From: Castanea sativa | Taxonomy: Eukaryota; Streptophyta; Magnoliopsida; Fagales; Fagaceae | Reading direction: 5' to 3' | NCBI RefSeq assembly: GCF_040712315.1 | Contig: NC_134020.1 | Span: forward strand, 34,960,751 to 35,024,750 | DNA length: 64,000 nucleotides | Part shown: piece by piece, positions 48,863 to 60,292 of the stretch | Layout: each line of letters starts with the position of its first letter | How positions within the stretch are numbered: the stretch's first letter is position 1 | Notes under the pieces: model-generated | Database searches by the model: none | What the model was told of the DNA's origin: nothing | The model's input: only the letters and a program-made list of their open reading frames with translations | Made by a program: the position numbers and the translations under genes

Positions 48863-49075
48863 TGATGATGTGCTGAAATTGTCAATGAGTTGTAAACTCC
48901 AAATCACTTCAGTGGGTACCTGTGGAATAGGAACAATAGGACCAAACAGAAGGCACTAGTGTGGTATCAGCCAAGAACGCTTCGAAGGTCAAGTCAGTGA
49001 ATGAGAAATCTCTAAGAACTCTATAGTGAGAGATCTAGGTATTTTCTCCATATCTGAGAAAAGTGGAGTTTTGGT

Positions 49076-50375
49076 TAGGGGTGAGCAGAAAGTCACTGGC
49101 ATCGATCCAATCGACTAGTGCCGATCGTCCCGCACCGCCACAGCAATCGACCGACGAAGCCGATGTCGGTGATCGGAGCGCGAAGGGAATCCCGATGCCT
49201 GTGCGGTGCGGTCACCGGAGCTGGAAATTCGAAACTGATATATGCCGAACCAAACCGATGCTTGTATGTATATCGTTCTCCACTTCTCGTCTTCTTCTTC
49301 TCCAGTTCTAACTTCTGAGTTCTTTGTTCTACTAGATACGGCGTCATTCGTTGTACAAGTTCTCATTTTATTTTATTTTTAATAAAACATCATCGTCATA
49401 TCTGGGTGTTATTAAAAAAAAACAAAATAAAGACAAAACGGTGCGTTTTATGCTAGGTTTTCAGATTCTGCCTTAGTATAAATTCATTCTTTTGTGAGCT
49501 TCTGGAATCTCATTTTAACCGTTTAACTCTCTCTCTTGTTCTCGCCTCTCGCCTGAGTCCCGACTGTGTCTTGCCTCTGAGCTTCTGGAATTTGGAATAG
49601 TAATAGGTTTATTGTATTAATGGTAACCGATCATTGATTAATAGTATTATTTTCTCAGCTAAAAGTAAAATCTTCTCTTTTCTTAGGGTTTGGGTTTGGG
49701 TTTGGGGGCTCTCTTTGTGTGTGTTTTTTGGGACAAAATGGGAGGGTTAGTGAAAGTCCTTCACTGAAGGACGTGCAATCAAAGGTGAAGCTTGATAAAG
49801 TGGTGGGGAGTGACGCAGCAGTTAGTGTACACTTCTGGGCGTCATGGTGTGAAGCTTCAAAGCCCATGGACGATGTCTTTTCCCACCTCTCTACTAATTT
49901 CCCTCATGCCCACTTTCTCAGGGTTCGTTTCTTTCGCTTTAAACCAAGCATAAAATTTTCTTCTATTATTGGTCTCAATATTTTAGATAGTTTTGGTTTG
50001 GTCATTCATGTTCAAACTGAATGAATACACCAGTGAAAACGAGTGATTTGATTTTAAGTTAAGGAAACGAAAACAGGCACACACACAAAACTTACTTAAA
50101 ATAACATTGGTTATTAACATAGTGATTTGAACAGTTTTTTTTTATTTTTTATAAAGCTTCTGTTGAACAATTTTTTTTATTAAAAAAACAAATAGAATTT
50201 TTAATGTTTCAAACCAACCAAACCAATTAAACCGAGCCTACCAAACCGCACCACTATAGGTCGGAAAACCAACCCTAATCAGTATGCATCGGTTTTAATT
50301 ATGGAAAACTGATCTCTATCGGTTCAGTAACAAATTTGAGAAAAAATCGTGCCGACCGAACCGCGCACACCCCTA
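49076..50375. mobile_element. hAT-like element 2 (1300 bp) carrying a captured gene fragment
   Basis: Ends TAGGGGTGAGC and (reverse complement) TAGGGGTGTGC. The 8-bp flanks gttttggt (49068-49075) and gttctggt (50376-50383) differ at one base. The other LTR gives the empty site, fixing both boundaries. Subterminal GTGCGGTGCGG and AAACCGCACC motifs resemble those of element 1. The interior (about 49440-49980) is a fragment of a host glutaredoxin gene, so this is a Pack-type hAT element. Confidence 0.85.
49738..49926 (+). pseudogene. GRXS17-type monothiol glutaredoxin, captured first exon
   Basis: ATGGGAGGGTTAGTGAAAG starts the frame of the N-terminal thioredoxin-like domain of the multidomain monothiol glutaredoxin GRXS17 (PICOT family). 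After a frame-shifting insertion of about 13-14 bp near 49757-49770 (palindromic GTCCTTCACTGAAGGAC), the domain continues: LKDVQSKVKLDKVVGSDAAV, VHFWASWCEASKPMDDVF, SHLSTNFPHAHFLR. The exon ends at a donor CTCAGG|GTTCGTTT. WCEAS is the altered redox motif of this domain. Upstream lies a pyrimidine-rich leader. Only exon 1, its leader and a piece of intron 1 are present; glutaredoxin domains are absent. The frameshift and truncation make it non-functional. Confidence 0.85.
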
Positions 50376-50814
50376 GTTCTGGTGCTTATATAATGATAAG
50401 TGGTGAATCGAAATCCCTTCAAAGTAGAGATCTTTCCTTGCTGAAAGGGTTTGGCACCTAAGGTTTCCAAAATTCCAGGGCATCTTTCCATATGAGAGCG
50501 ATATGGGTGAGTAACGGGCTTTATCTTACGTGGCACGCAAGATGTTTCCATGTATAGGCATTTGTGGGGACCAAGTCTAGCCACGCTAGACCCGTCAGCC
50601 TATTCACCCCATCGGCCTCTTCACCTCGTCCAAGGGTCCTCCATCGGTTTATAGAAGCATCCATCAGGTTGTCATTACATGGTCGTCGCTTGTGTTGTCG
50701 TCCCCTTTAATCCTCCCATTTGTTTCAATAGAGTTGATGGGCCCATGAGCGTCGTCGGCTTCCTTGCATGACGTGTCCAGGGGTATTAAATCTATGTCTA
50801 AAATATCCCTATCA

Positions 50815-52150
50815 ATTTCAATCTACTACAAAACTATCAAGTCATGAAGATAAAATTAAAAAGGCTCATAGCTCTTGTTGAAGTTAAGCTGGAGAAGTTT
50901 AAAACCAACAAATAAGGATGGCAATGGGATGAGGTCAGATCAATGGTGTCCATCCCCATCTTGTCTCCTTTTCAAAATGAGGAAAACCCACTATTTTTGG
51001 TGATTCGATTGTAGCTTCCTACTCTTGCCAATAGATAGCATAACTTTCATAGATTCTTGCAACTCATAAAGTTCAAGATATTTCTTCAATTTAACAATTT
51101 TAGGAAAAGTTGATCTTAATGAAAGTGACTTCACTAACTTTGGATAATTGGTTTTACGTATCTCAAGGAAGCTTATCCCTTATGTCACATCTTTGATTAC
51201 TTGTCTTATAAGGCTCTATGCTATAATTTTGCAAATCTTTTGAACCACAAATCTAATAAACCATCATATTTTTTGTTAAGACAAGCTACTAGAATCTCTC
51301 AATTAGTTGTACCCCACAAGATATTAGGTACTAATAACAATCACTTGTATCGCTTAAAAAAATTACCTTTAGAGAATTTCAAATTTTAGAGAACCTTATA
51401 AAAAAAAACAATATTCAAGTGGCAAACACAATGTTAGTCTCCTAAATATGTATTTAATATTAAAGAAAAATGACTAGAAAGGTGGGGGACTTAATTCTAG
51501 GCAATTTTAAAAAGTGGGGGACTTAATTTTAGACCATTTTAAAAAGTGGCTTATCCCACTACTTCCACTTATCTAATAACTCCTATGAGATAGTATTTTT
51601 ATTTTAATAATTAAATATATATATATTTATTTATTTATTTATTTACAATCTATGTGGATGCTCTAGGAATGGTGAGTTGAAGGGGGAAAACCTTATATAG
51701 TAAAATGAATGAAGTGTGAGCAAAAATGGAGGGGTCAAGGATTACCCAGAGTTTGAGGATGACTCATTTTTGAACTTTTAGATGACAATCAAGGTAGAAT
51801 AAGAAAATAAACAAACGAGCCTTGTTGGATTATACTATTTTAGTCAAATCTTAGATCAGACACTCCAGCCATTTAAATGATGAGTCTTCTCTAGGACGTT
51901 AGGAAAGGCGTCTCCAAGAACCTTTGATGGCATCTTCCTGTCACTAATCAACATTTAATGGTTTGCTCACTAATGGGTTGAGCATTAAATACTATTAGTC
52001 TTTTTTGAGAAGATAAATACTATTAGTCAGAAAAGGATAATCTAATTTATATTTTTTGACAAAGTTGCTCTAGTTACACGTCTCATCCATCGAGTAGCTG
52101 AGAGGATACACACCCTCTCTCTAATAACACGCTGGCCTCATTTACAATCA
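50815..52150. repeat. Non-coding tandem duplication, copy 1, right part
   Basis: Matches 52480-52710 and 55251-57000 in order (TCACATCTTTGATTACTTGTC, CTACTAGAATCTCTCAATTAG, AATATGTATTTAAT, TCTATGTGGATGCTCTAGG, GATGAGTCTTCT, AATGGGTTGAGCATTAAATA, GTTACACGTCTCAT). No coding region is recognised in either copy. Confidence 0.85.
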
Positions 52151-52710
52151 TACCTCGGATGAGTTATAGATTACAACAAAATTCCATAAAATTTACCCAA
52201 AATACCAAAAACACAAATCTAATATATTGAGTGAAATTTTAAAAAATGCACAAATTCAAATTTATAAATCTTAGATTTATACATATTTCACTTCAACCTC
52301 ATTAAATATCATAAGCAACACAGTTACCAAATAAATTTTAAAAGAAAAAACGCATACCTAATTTTTTGAGGAAAACAAAAAACCTTCGTTCATAAAACTC
52401 AAATTTACACGTCTAACTTCAATATCATCAAAAGGCAAATACAAAACACATAGTCATTACATTTTGATACTTCTATCTACTATAAAACTATTCTTAGATT
52501 CTTGAGACTCATAAATTTCAAGATATTTCTTCAATTTAATAGTGTTAGAAAAAATTATTCTTGATGAAAGTGATTTCAGTTGACATTGGATAGTTGGTTT
52601 ATGTATCTAAAGAAAACTTCTTTCTCATGTCACATCTTTGATTACTTGTCCTAAAAGCTCTATGCTACAATTTTGCAAATCTTTTGAACCATAAATCTCA
52701 CAAACCATAA

Positions 52711-55250
52711 TCAATATATATATAAAAGCAGAAACCTCATGCGAGAGTGCATGAGGTTCTGCCATGTGGCGCTCTATATGAGTTCTTTGCAATCCTCTTT
52801 ATTATGAAATGATGTTTTCCAACTTCAAAAATTAAAACAATGCAGCTTTTATGTTTAGCACTTATTGCTTCATCAAAAATCAATTTACTTCTTCCTCTCT
52901 CCTAACTCTTCACTTCTTTCCATAAAAAAAAAAGACTATTCACTTATTCCGGACAAAAAAAAAAACGTTCACTTCCCCGTTCAAATTTAAATGCACACTA
53001 TGGATAAGCACCTGGCAAAGTGAGACCAAGCTTTGCACTATTACACCTTTACAATAATATTATACTTTCCAAGTAATTTTTGTTGAGATCAAACCCATCT
53101 TAAATTTTTTAAATTTCATTCATTCTCTTTCTTAACTCTTCAGTTCTTTCTACGTCTCTTAAGTCTTAACTCTTCACTTCTTCTAGCAAAAACACAAACA
53201 AAAAACTCTTTCACTTCCCCTTTCAATTAAATGCACAGTATTGTACCTATTTCTTTTGAAAATTATATATTGATGGATCAACGATTCCTCTTTGAGTTCA
53301 TGGACAAAAGCTTCTTTCTTAGTGTCTGTAAATAAATAAATATTGCCAACTCTCTCTCTTTGTTTCTTTCTTTCAATTTTTTTTTTCCAAAATTTTATTT
53401 GGGATACTAAGTTTGCGGTTTGCAATGTTTAAGGGAAGATAGGCTCGGGTAGATTGAAGCTTCAACTTTACCATGTTTTGGCCGGGGACTAAAGTCACTA
53501 AACACAAGGAGAAAATGCCACCAGCCCCTAATTTATCAAACCCTTCTTCTCGCATCTAAGACGTACAAAATACTAATACTCAATTTGTTCATTCTTTTGT
53601 TGTTGTTTGGTAATGGGTTTTTGATAATCGAACTAGATGATGGTTTGTTTCTTTTCATTTGAACTCAAGCATCGGTTAAGATTTTTACTGAGCCACACTG
53701 TTTTTGTAATTTATGATTTGGCTTTTGGTGAGTGATTTAAATATGTTACATGAGGATGTGATTAAGAAAATTAGTTGAATTGGGTAATATTTAGACCTTA
53801 AGGCAAAGACAAAGTCGAGTAACTAATCCGGTTTTGTTGGGCAGTAGAAAGATCAATGAGGAAGAAGCTTAATCAATAAATCAAGCTCCTCCAAGCCACA
53901 TGTAGTCGGAGCACAAATACATGTATCTCTATGGATTGGGTCACATTCAAAGTGCCAATGGAGGCAAAACTTTTGTGGGATTCAAAGTGCAAAGAGCCCA
54001 AGAGTAATCATATATTTTATTTTGAATCCATAGTATTTGATAAAATGCTTGACAGAAAATTTATAATTTTTATTTGGTTGTATGATGTAAATGTACCATA
54101 TAATTGACATAAGTGAAACAAATTAAATTAGCTACAGGTAAGAACGAAGTTATTATTTTTAGGTGAATAATTTTCTTTTACCTATTGAGGGGTTAAGTAT
54201 TATTTGGTAGCAAATTTTTAAAATAATCACCACAATCTACACATATTCTATGTCCTACTAAATGACAGAAACTCAATTGTTAAAAATAAGAACAAAGAAA
54301 GAAACAATAGAACCCCAAATGTACAAATTAAGAACTAAGTGGGCAGAAAAAAATTATGTGGTGTCTCCATTATTTGAAGGTTAGCCTAGAATCTATATAA
54401 ACTCAAAATGGTATTAAAAAATTGTTAAATATATTATACTGGTATACCTATGTTTAAAAATTGTTTTATTTTTTTATTTTTTTTTATTTTTTTATTTTTA
54501 TTTTTTTTATAAAAGATAGAATTTCTATTCTAGCCTAATCTAAGTGTATATGTGTGTGAAGGTCCCTCCTAAAGACTTAAATCCCGACCCTTGCCTCCCA
54601 CACCCCATAAGTACTTATACTTGTAGAGTGAGTATCGCACCAAGAGTATACAGTGGTTAAAAAATTGTTAAATATATTGAATCATGTCTACCTCAACCAT
54701 CATTAAAACTACTTGCTTTATTTATTTATTGGTCAAGTATCATGTATGACTGTCCGCAAGAGCCTTGACAATATCAAAGTGTGTTTGTTGCTTTGCTTAG
54801 ACGTGAATCACTATGCAACCTTAACACTGCTATAGTTAAAATATTATTGAAGATGCTTCTTAAGGTCAATGCCTTAGTTAGACATTTCGTATGACAAGGG
54901 ATATGTTCAAGGAGTTTGATATGCATAATGTATGATTGCAATTAATTGGTTTACGATCAATTGAAGATGCTTCATAGGGTCAACGCCTTAGTTAGGCATT
55001 TCGTATAACAAGGGATAGGTTCAAGGAGTTTGATATGCATAATGTATGCTTGCAATTAATTGGTTTACGATCAACTGATGGTAGACAACAAAATATGCCT
55101 ACATGCTCTGAAATTTCTACTATAATTGTAGGTGATTTTAACAATGAAAATATCCACCATTTATGTTATAATATATGTACAAAAATTTCAAAAACCATTT
55201 TACATAAAAGCTTACAGCATTATTCGCGCAATGCGCGGGCAACCTTCTAG
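52711..55250 (+). mobile_element. Non-autonomous Helitron (2540 bp)
   Basis: Starts TCAATATATATATAAAAGC and ends with the hairpin CGCGCAATGCGCGGGC, then AACCTTCTAG, and is inserted between A (52710) and T (55251). TC...CTAG ends, a GC-rich 3' hairpin and A/T insertion without target duplication define Helitrons. The tandem paralogue has the empty site at about 51266 (AAACCATCA|TATTTTTT), confirming both ends. No Rep/helicase frame is present and no captured gene is recognised. Confidence 0.9.
54849..55076. repeat. Tandem duplication inside the Helitron (2 x 114 bp)
   Basis: GAAGATGCTTC...GGTCAA...GCCTTAGTTAG...TTTACGATCAA occurs at 54849 and 54963 with few differences. Confidence 0.85.
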
Positions 55251-55288
55251 TTTTTATTAATGGGAGGCTACTAGAATCTCTCAATTAG

Positions 55289-55490
55289 TGTGCATTTGGC
55301 ATGAATTATTTTTGCCAATTAATTTTACTATTCAACTTATTTTTGCTAATATTTATGAGTCTCACTACACTTTTTGGTACTATTTATGGGTCCTATTGTA
55401 CTATTTCATCTAACTTTTACTTTTATCTATAATACTTTCAGCAAAAAAAATTTCAGTTTTAACAAAATAAGTGGATCCCAAACAGACACT
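55289..55490 (+). mobile_element. MITE-like repeat, same family as 2531-2731
   Basis: Begins TGTGCATTTGGC and ends CCCAAACAGACACT. It interrupts text that is continuous in the paralogue (CTCTCAATTAGTTGTACC near 51298), so its limits are known within a few bases. Confidence 0.7.
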
Positions 55491-55537
55491 TGATTGTACC
55501 ATACAAGACATTGAGTACTAATAACAGTCATCTTTAG

Positions 55538-56226
55538 AGTGCGTTTGGATGGAGTGAATTTTGGGATGATGGAAAATGGAAAAGAAAAAAAATAATTTTT
55601 GGTTGTTTAGTAGAGAGAGAAAAGAGGGTAAATTTTGGTAGGCCCATGTGTTTTCTTCTCTAACCCATCAAGAACCAATCTTCCCAAATCCGAGAGAAAA
55701 CAAGGAAGAAGGAGATGTAAAGTGTGAAATTACATGAGTACCCCATTTGTTATTAATGCTACATGGTGCCTTTTTCTTACTTGCTTGTCTTAATTTGTTA
55801 TTCTCATTGTTTGTCCTTATTGCTGCCACTTGCTAGAACGTACATCGTTACTTACATTTTTTTTAATCATAGCTATTTTATTTTATTTTTTTGGTTCTTT
55901 TTTATTTTTAAATTTATATATATATATATAATTGATAACATTATTTTTTATCTTATATAATAATAATGTAAAAGGAATTATTCATATAATATTAAAAAAA
56001 ATTGTTTAATGTAATAAGGACATAATTTTAAATTTATACTGAATTCATTTTCAATCCTTTCATTTTTATTTTCAACCAAACAAATGAATTTTCCATTTTT
56101 CTACTTTTTCATCCTCCCAACTAAACACATACAAGAGAAAACTAAATCTCTTCTATCCTCTACTTTTATATCTCTTCTCAATTTTCTATTCTCCTACTTT
56201 TCCAACCTTCCAATCAAATAGACTCG
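55538..56226. mobile_element. hAT-type MITE candidate (about 690 bp)
   Basis: Ends GAGTGCGTTTGGATGG and (reverse complement) GAGTCTATTTGATTGG. The paralogue reads CTTTAGAGAATTTCAAA without it (near 51368), so this is a real insertion. Interior AT-rich, no transposase. Confidence 0.65.
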
Positions 56227-56370
56227 TAGAGAATTTCAAAATTGAGAGAAAACATTATTTTTAAAAACAGTATTCATGTGGTGAACACTTGAAAGATAGA
56301 TTCACAATGTTAGACTCCTAAATATGTATTTAATGCAGAAGAAGCATGATTAGAAAAGTGGGAGACTAAG

Positions 56371-56468
56371 AGATGTTTGGTACACCCACTTAAACACACA
56401 TTTTCAGTTTTAAGCAAAATTACATGCATTTCCACACATGTTTTCAAACACATGTACCAAACACTTCC
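56371..56468. mobile_element. Short MITE-like insert (about 98 bp)
   Basis: TGTTTGGTACACCCAC at the left and, reverse-complemented, GTGTTTGGTACATGTG at the right. Absent from the aligned paralogue position (near 51500). Confidence 0.55.
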
Positions 56469-57010
56469 TAAATTTTAGACAATTTCAAATAGTGTTTTAT
56501 CCAACTACTTCCACTCATTATCTAATAACTCTTTATTTGAATAGTTAAATATATATTTAAGATCTATGTGGATGCTCTAGGTATGGTGGGTCAAAGAAGA
56601 AAAAAAAAATTTATAGTAAAATAAATTAAGTGTAAAAAAAAACATGGAGGGGAAAAGGATTACCCAAAATTCGAGGATGACTCTTGTTTGAACTTCTAAA
56701 TGACAACCAAGGCATGATGAGAAAAGAAGCAAGCAGGCCTTGCTGGATTATACTAGCTCAATTAGATTGTAGATCAAACAATACTGCCATTTAGGCGATG
56801 AGTCTTCTAAAAAAAAGTTAGGAAAGGCTTCTCCAAGAACCTTTGATGACATCTTGCTATTACTAATCAGCATTTAATGACTCACCCATTAATGGGTTGA
56901 GCATTAAATACTATCAACCAAACAAGGATATCCAATTTATCATTTTCGGAAAAGTTATCCTAGTTACACGTCTCATCTACTGAGTAGCTAAGAGGATACA
57001 AAGTCATTAG

Positions 57011-57574
57011 GACCTCTTTATCTCATGGGAATTCACCTTAAATATCTCCAATTCGCCTCCGTAAATACCCCACTAATTCATGAAGGTAAGGGTTCACTTT
57101 TGCCATTATTTCTATTCATTTATATTTCTCATCAAACATTCATCAAACCCTATTACCTTGGAGGAATAAAGGGGAAAAAACCTAGCAAACTAACACGGTC
57201 ACTCAAAATGGTAGTGTATATATACTATTAATAAAAAAAAAGGGTCGGAAGTGGTAATCGAATGTGGCATCCCTAATTGAGAGTGGCCATACATAATAGC
57301 ATCCTACCGGTTGGGACCAAGCTTGCCGAGCAAGGGAACCAAATGAGCTATACCCTAAACAGTATTAGCAGATTAGCTAGCTAGCTAGCTAGCATCCTTC
57401 ATTATCTATCTTCAACTAAAATTGCAAATGAAGAACCAAACCATCAGGTTACCATCCAAACACACCTGACCTATCTATTAGTATGTAGTGGGGGTTGCAA
57501 CATGCAAAACTATCCTCTCCTTTACACTTGCCATTGTTCTCTCCCACATGTTCTCATCCAACCTCTCATCTCAC

Positions 57575-57609
<35 letters not shown>

Positions 57610-57770
57610 GAATTAATAAACCTCCAAAACTAAAATAACTTCCCCTTTATACCTGATTCTACCTGTTTGTACTCTATACCTTGCTTTTTATTTGCCCTTC
57701 CCACTTCTCACTGCCCTTTCTTCGGACACGCATCGTCCTAGTGTTTTTCTATTTCTGTTTGTCCCTCACG
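57011..57770. other. Intergenic, upstream of the kinase gene
   Basis: Holds an AGCT tetranucleotide run near 57374-57391 and an (AC)n microsatellite near 57580-57606. No gene recognised. Confidence 0.6.
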
Positions 57771-57771
57771 C

Positions 57772-57786
57772 TATATATTTATATAG
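57772..57786 (+). promoter_or_regulatory. TATA box candidate of the GRIK/SnAK-type gene
   Basis: TATATATTTATATAG is followed by CT-rich sequence (57825-57960) typical of a plant leader. The start codon is about 1.1 kb on, so a 5'-leader intron is likely (inference; splice sites not assigned). Confidence 0.35.
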
Positions 57787-58874
57787 TAATATAATATATA
57801 ACCCCAAATCGATCTCCAAATTTGCTAGCACATCCCTCTCACTTCATAAACTTTTCAAATGTCCCAAATACACCTTCCACTTTCTACTTACTCTCAGATC
57901 ACCACCTCCATATTCTAGCTCCAAAAAATCAAAACCCCCCAACAAAAAAAAATCCCATCTGACTTTTGGGTTTCTTGTGTAGAGACCCCATTTGCACGAA
58001 ATCTAGAATCTTGTTCTTTGTTCCCCCATTTTCGGTTACCCAAATTAGGGTTTTTTCCCCCACAGTAAATTAATTAATTGGGGTTGAATTTAGCTCCTGA
58101 AAGTCGTCATTTCGGTGGAAAATTTTGGTTATTGATTACCATTTGTCAAAAAAGAAGTCACTTTCAAGCCGAACAATAAGGTAGCGTATTGGAATTTGAT
58201 TTTTTGTACTGTTTACATATGCTCAAATTTTCATAGTATTTATTTCATGTCTGACAATTGTATGTAAATTTTTTGTCTTTTTTTTATCGAATTGTGTTGA
58301 ATTTGATGTGATTTGGTTTTATTATTGTCTTTAATTTATTGTTTTTTTTTTTGGTTTATAATAATAGTAATAGAAAAGGTCAACTTGTTGTTGGATAGGG
58401 CAGGGTCTAGTTTGAGCCTGCATTTTGTTGTTATAATAAGCTGGAGCGATCAAGATGCTGTCTTTGAATCCCAAATGGGAAAATCTCGACAATACAAGCT
58501 CTTTCTTTCATTTAGCTGAATGGCATCCATTGCAATAGCCAAGTTGATTTGGGCTTGGAGCCCTTTCCTTCTTCTGTAAAAATCAGGTTTGTATTCATTG
58601 CTCTAAGTTCAAACTATGTTTATTTATTTGGTTTTGGCTTATATATGATGTGATATGAACAAATTCTAGCAGACCCAATTTGGGTTTTTGCTTAATTTGA
58701 CAATATTTGTGCTGTGAAACCTACCTCAAGATGAAAAGTAGCTTTTTTTTGGGAGTGGGTTATGGAATTTTTTTGGTTTGTTCATTTTAGGGGTATGTCT
58801 TTTTTTACAGGTGGTGGGGATAAATTTCTTTGGTTGGTGATATATAGGTAACCACTTCAAGATTCAAGTTTCTC

Positions 58875-60021
58875 ATGTTGAGTAAGAGTTTAGCTAGAAT
58901 GATGGGTTGCTGCGGCTGCTTTGGTTTTAGTAGAAGGCCCAGACCACAACCGAGACCACCTTCTGCCTTCAATAATAACCATTCACAGGAGTTGTTGTTG
59001 GATGATGAGATAGAAGATGATGATGATTGTTCATACAATGGTGATGTTACTGATACCAATCATGGAGATGATGCTGAGTCACATGGTCGCACCAAATGTT
59101 CTGAAGAGATTTTAAGGCTCAGAGAACAAAGTGGAATGGTTTGCAGGCAATTTCCTGTCAAGGAAACTCATCAAGTTGTTCGCACAGAGGTATAAATCTT
59201 GGTATTACTTGCATGCCAATTGATATTTGACAATCATTCAAGTTACATGCATCGACTAACCTATTGCTATTTGACACTTACTGCATAGAAATGCAATGTG
59301 GTCGACCATAGGTTGCAACAGGATGTTAGTTTGTTGCATAAAGATGTGTGCTTTCTGAATCAACAGTGTTTTTGAAAATTTTATTGTGCTTTTATTACTT
59401 CCTAAAGATTCAGGCATGCAGCGGTATTTCATTACAAATGTCTCAGCTATGTTCTAACAGTTTCCCACTAGGATTTTAACTAATAATAACTATATACCAT
59501 CATTTTTACGCTTTGTTTGTTTCATTGTCATGGCATTAACTGTGACATTCATGTACATTAGAAGCTCTCTTTTTCTCTCTCAGTATAATGCAATCAAACT
59601 GCAGATTTAGGCTAACATACTGACGAAGGTTATGTATGTTAGTAGTTTAGTACTTCTTATTGTTGGTTGGATGTGCAAGGGCTCATATAGGTGCTTATGT
59701 GTTTTTATTTTTCTCTACATGCAGAATAGTTTCTCCATTCCACACTTTCACTTGCATCAATGTTCTTATTAAATTTTTTATAATGCATTTTCAGGATGAG
59801 AATGGCAATAAGAGGGTCAATGAGTATGTTCGTGAGTATAAGATTGGTGCTGGTAGCTATGGGAAAGTGGTAAGCATAATCTTGATGACATTATTTTGTA
59901 TCTCTTGCTTATAGTAATTATTTCTTTAGCATATTTCTTGTTCTTTATTTAGTATTTCTCCTTGCGTGTGGAACAGGTTTTATATCGAAGCACTGTAGAT
60001 GGAAAGCATTATGCAATTAAG
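58875..60021 (+). CDS. GRIK/SnAK-type protein kinase (SnRK1-activating), 5' part, three exons
   Basis: Exons 58875-59189, 59795-59869 and 59977-60021 give 145 in-frame residues; the rest lies beyond the LINE and the window edge. The N-terminus has a Cys/Arg stretch (MMGCCGCFGFSRRPRPQPRP), an acidic tract (DDEIEDDDD) and the conserved CSEEILRLREQSGM...FPVKET. The kinase fold then begins: DENGNKRVNEYVREYKIG, Gly loop GAGSYGKV (residues 123-130) and ATP-anchoring Lys145 in HYAIK. This matches GRIK1/GRIK2 (SnAK), which phosphorylate the SnRK1 T-loop and interact with geminivirus Rep. Its place next to PDX2 matches Arabidopsis GRIK2 (At5g60550). The activation loop is not visible, so kinase integrity cannot be judged. 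Confidence 0.92.
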
Positions 60022-60292
60022 GTATTCTTTTTTCCTTTTCTTTTTGGCTTAAAGGAGTGGTGTGCATGTTATGTTCGAAAAAAGGGTAGCATTGAGTGAT
60101 TTATTCTGTTTATTTGGATTAAGGAAATTGTTTGGGCTAGTCTATTTCTTCATTCATATCGTTATATATGTTTTTTTTTTTGATAGGTAAAAATATATGC
60201 ATTCAAGAACACTACCTTATGCAAAAAACATAAGGCAGACAGATAAGTACAAAGGGAAATGAAAGAGAAAAAAGAGAAGAGAGGAAAATAAA

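Larger units (their letters stand above)
38748..50814 (-). mobile_element. Ty3/gypsy LTR retrotransposon, Tat-like lineage (about 12.1 kb with nested insertions)
   Basis: Bounded by two LTRs with TG...CA ends (the left LTR starts TA by mutation) and an exact 5-bp target duplication atttc (38743-38747 and 50815-50819). gag-pol lies on the minus strand, so the right LTR is the 5' one. An extra gene lies in antisense (plus strand) between pol and the 3' LTR, with a 68-bp tandem array beside it. Dual RNase H, an antisense ORF and tandem repeats beyond pol are known traits of the plant Tat lineage (Retand/Ogre type). Two hAT-like elements are nested inside, and many stops inactivate it. Without the insertions it would be about 10.2 kb. 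Confidence 0.9.
48863..50814 (-). repeat. 5' LTR, split by a hAT-like insertion
   Basis: LTR halves 48863-49075 and 50384-50814 match 38748-39385. The join GGAGTTTTGGT...GCTTATATAATG matches GGAGGTCTGGTGCTTATATA of the other LTR, which serves as the empty site for the insertion. Confidence 0.9.
52151..57010. repeat. Non-coding tandem duplication, copy 2 (with insertions)
   Basis: Parallel to copy 1 (38400-38747 plus 50815-52150). Extra segments absent from copy 1 are a Helitron (52711-55250) and MITE-like inserts (55289-55490, 55538-56226, 56371-56468). The retrotransposon of copy 1 is absent here. Confidence 0.85.

Noticed and set aside
57692..57982. 96-residue ORF upstream of the kinase gene
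   Set aside because: Falls in a CT-rich probable leader; no signal of conservation.
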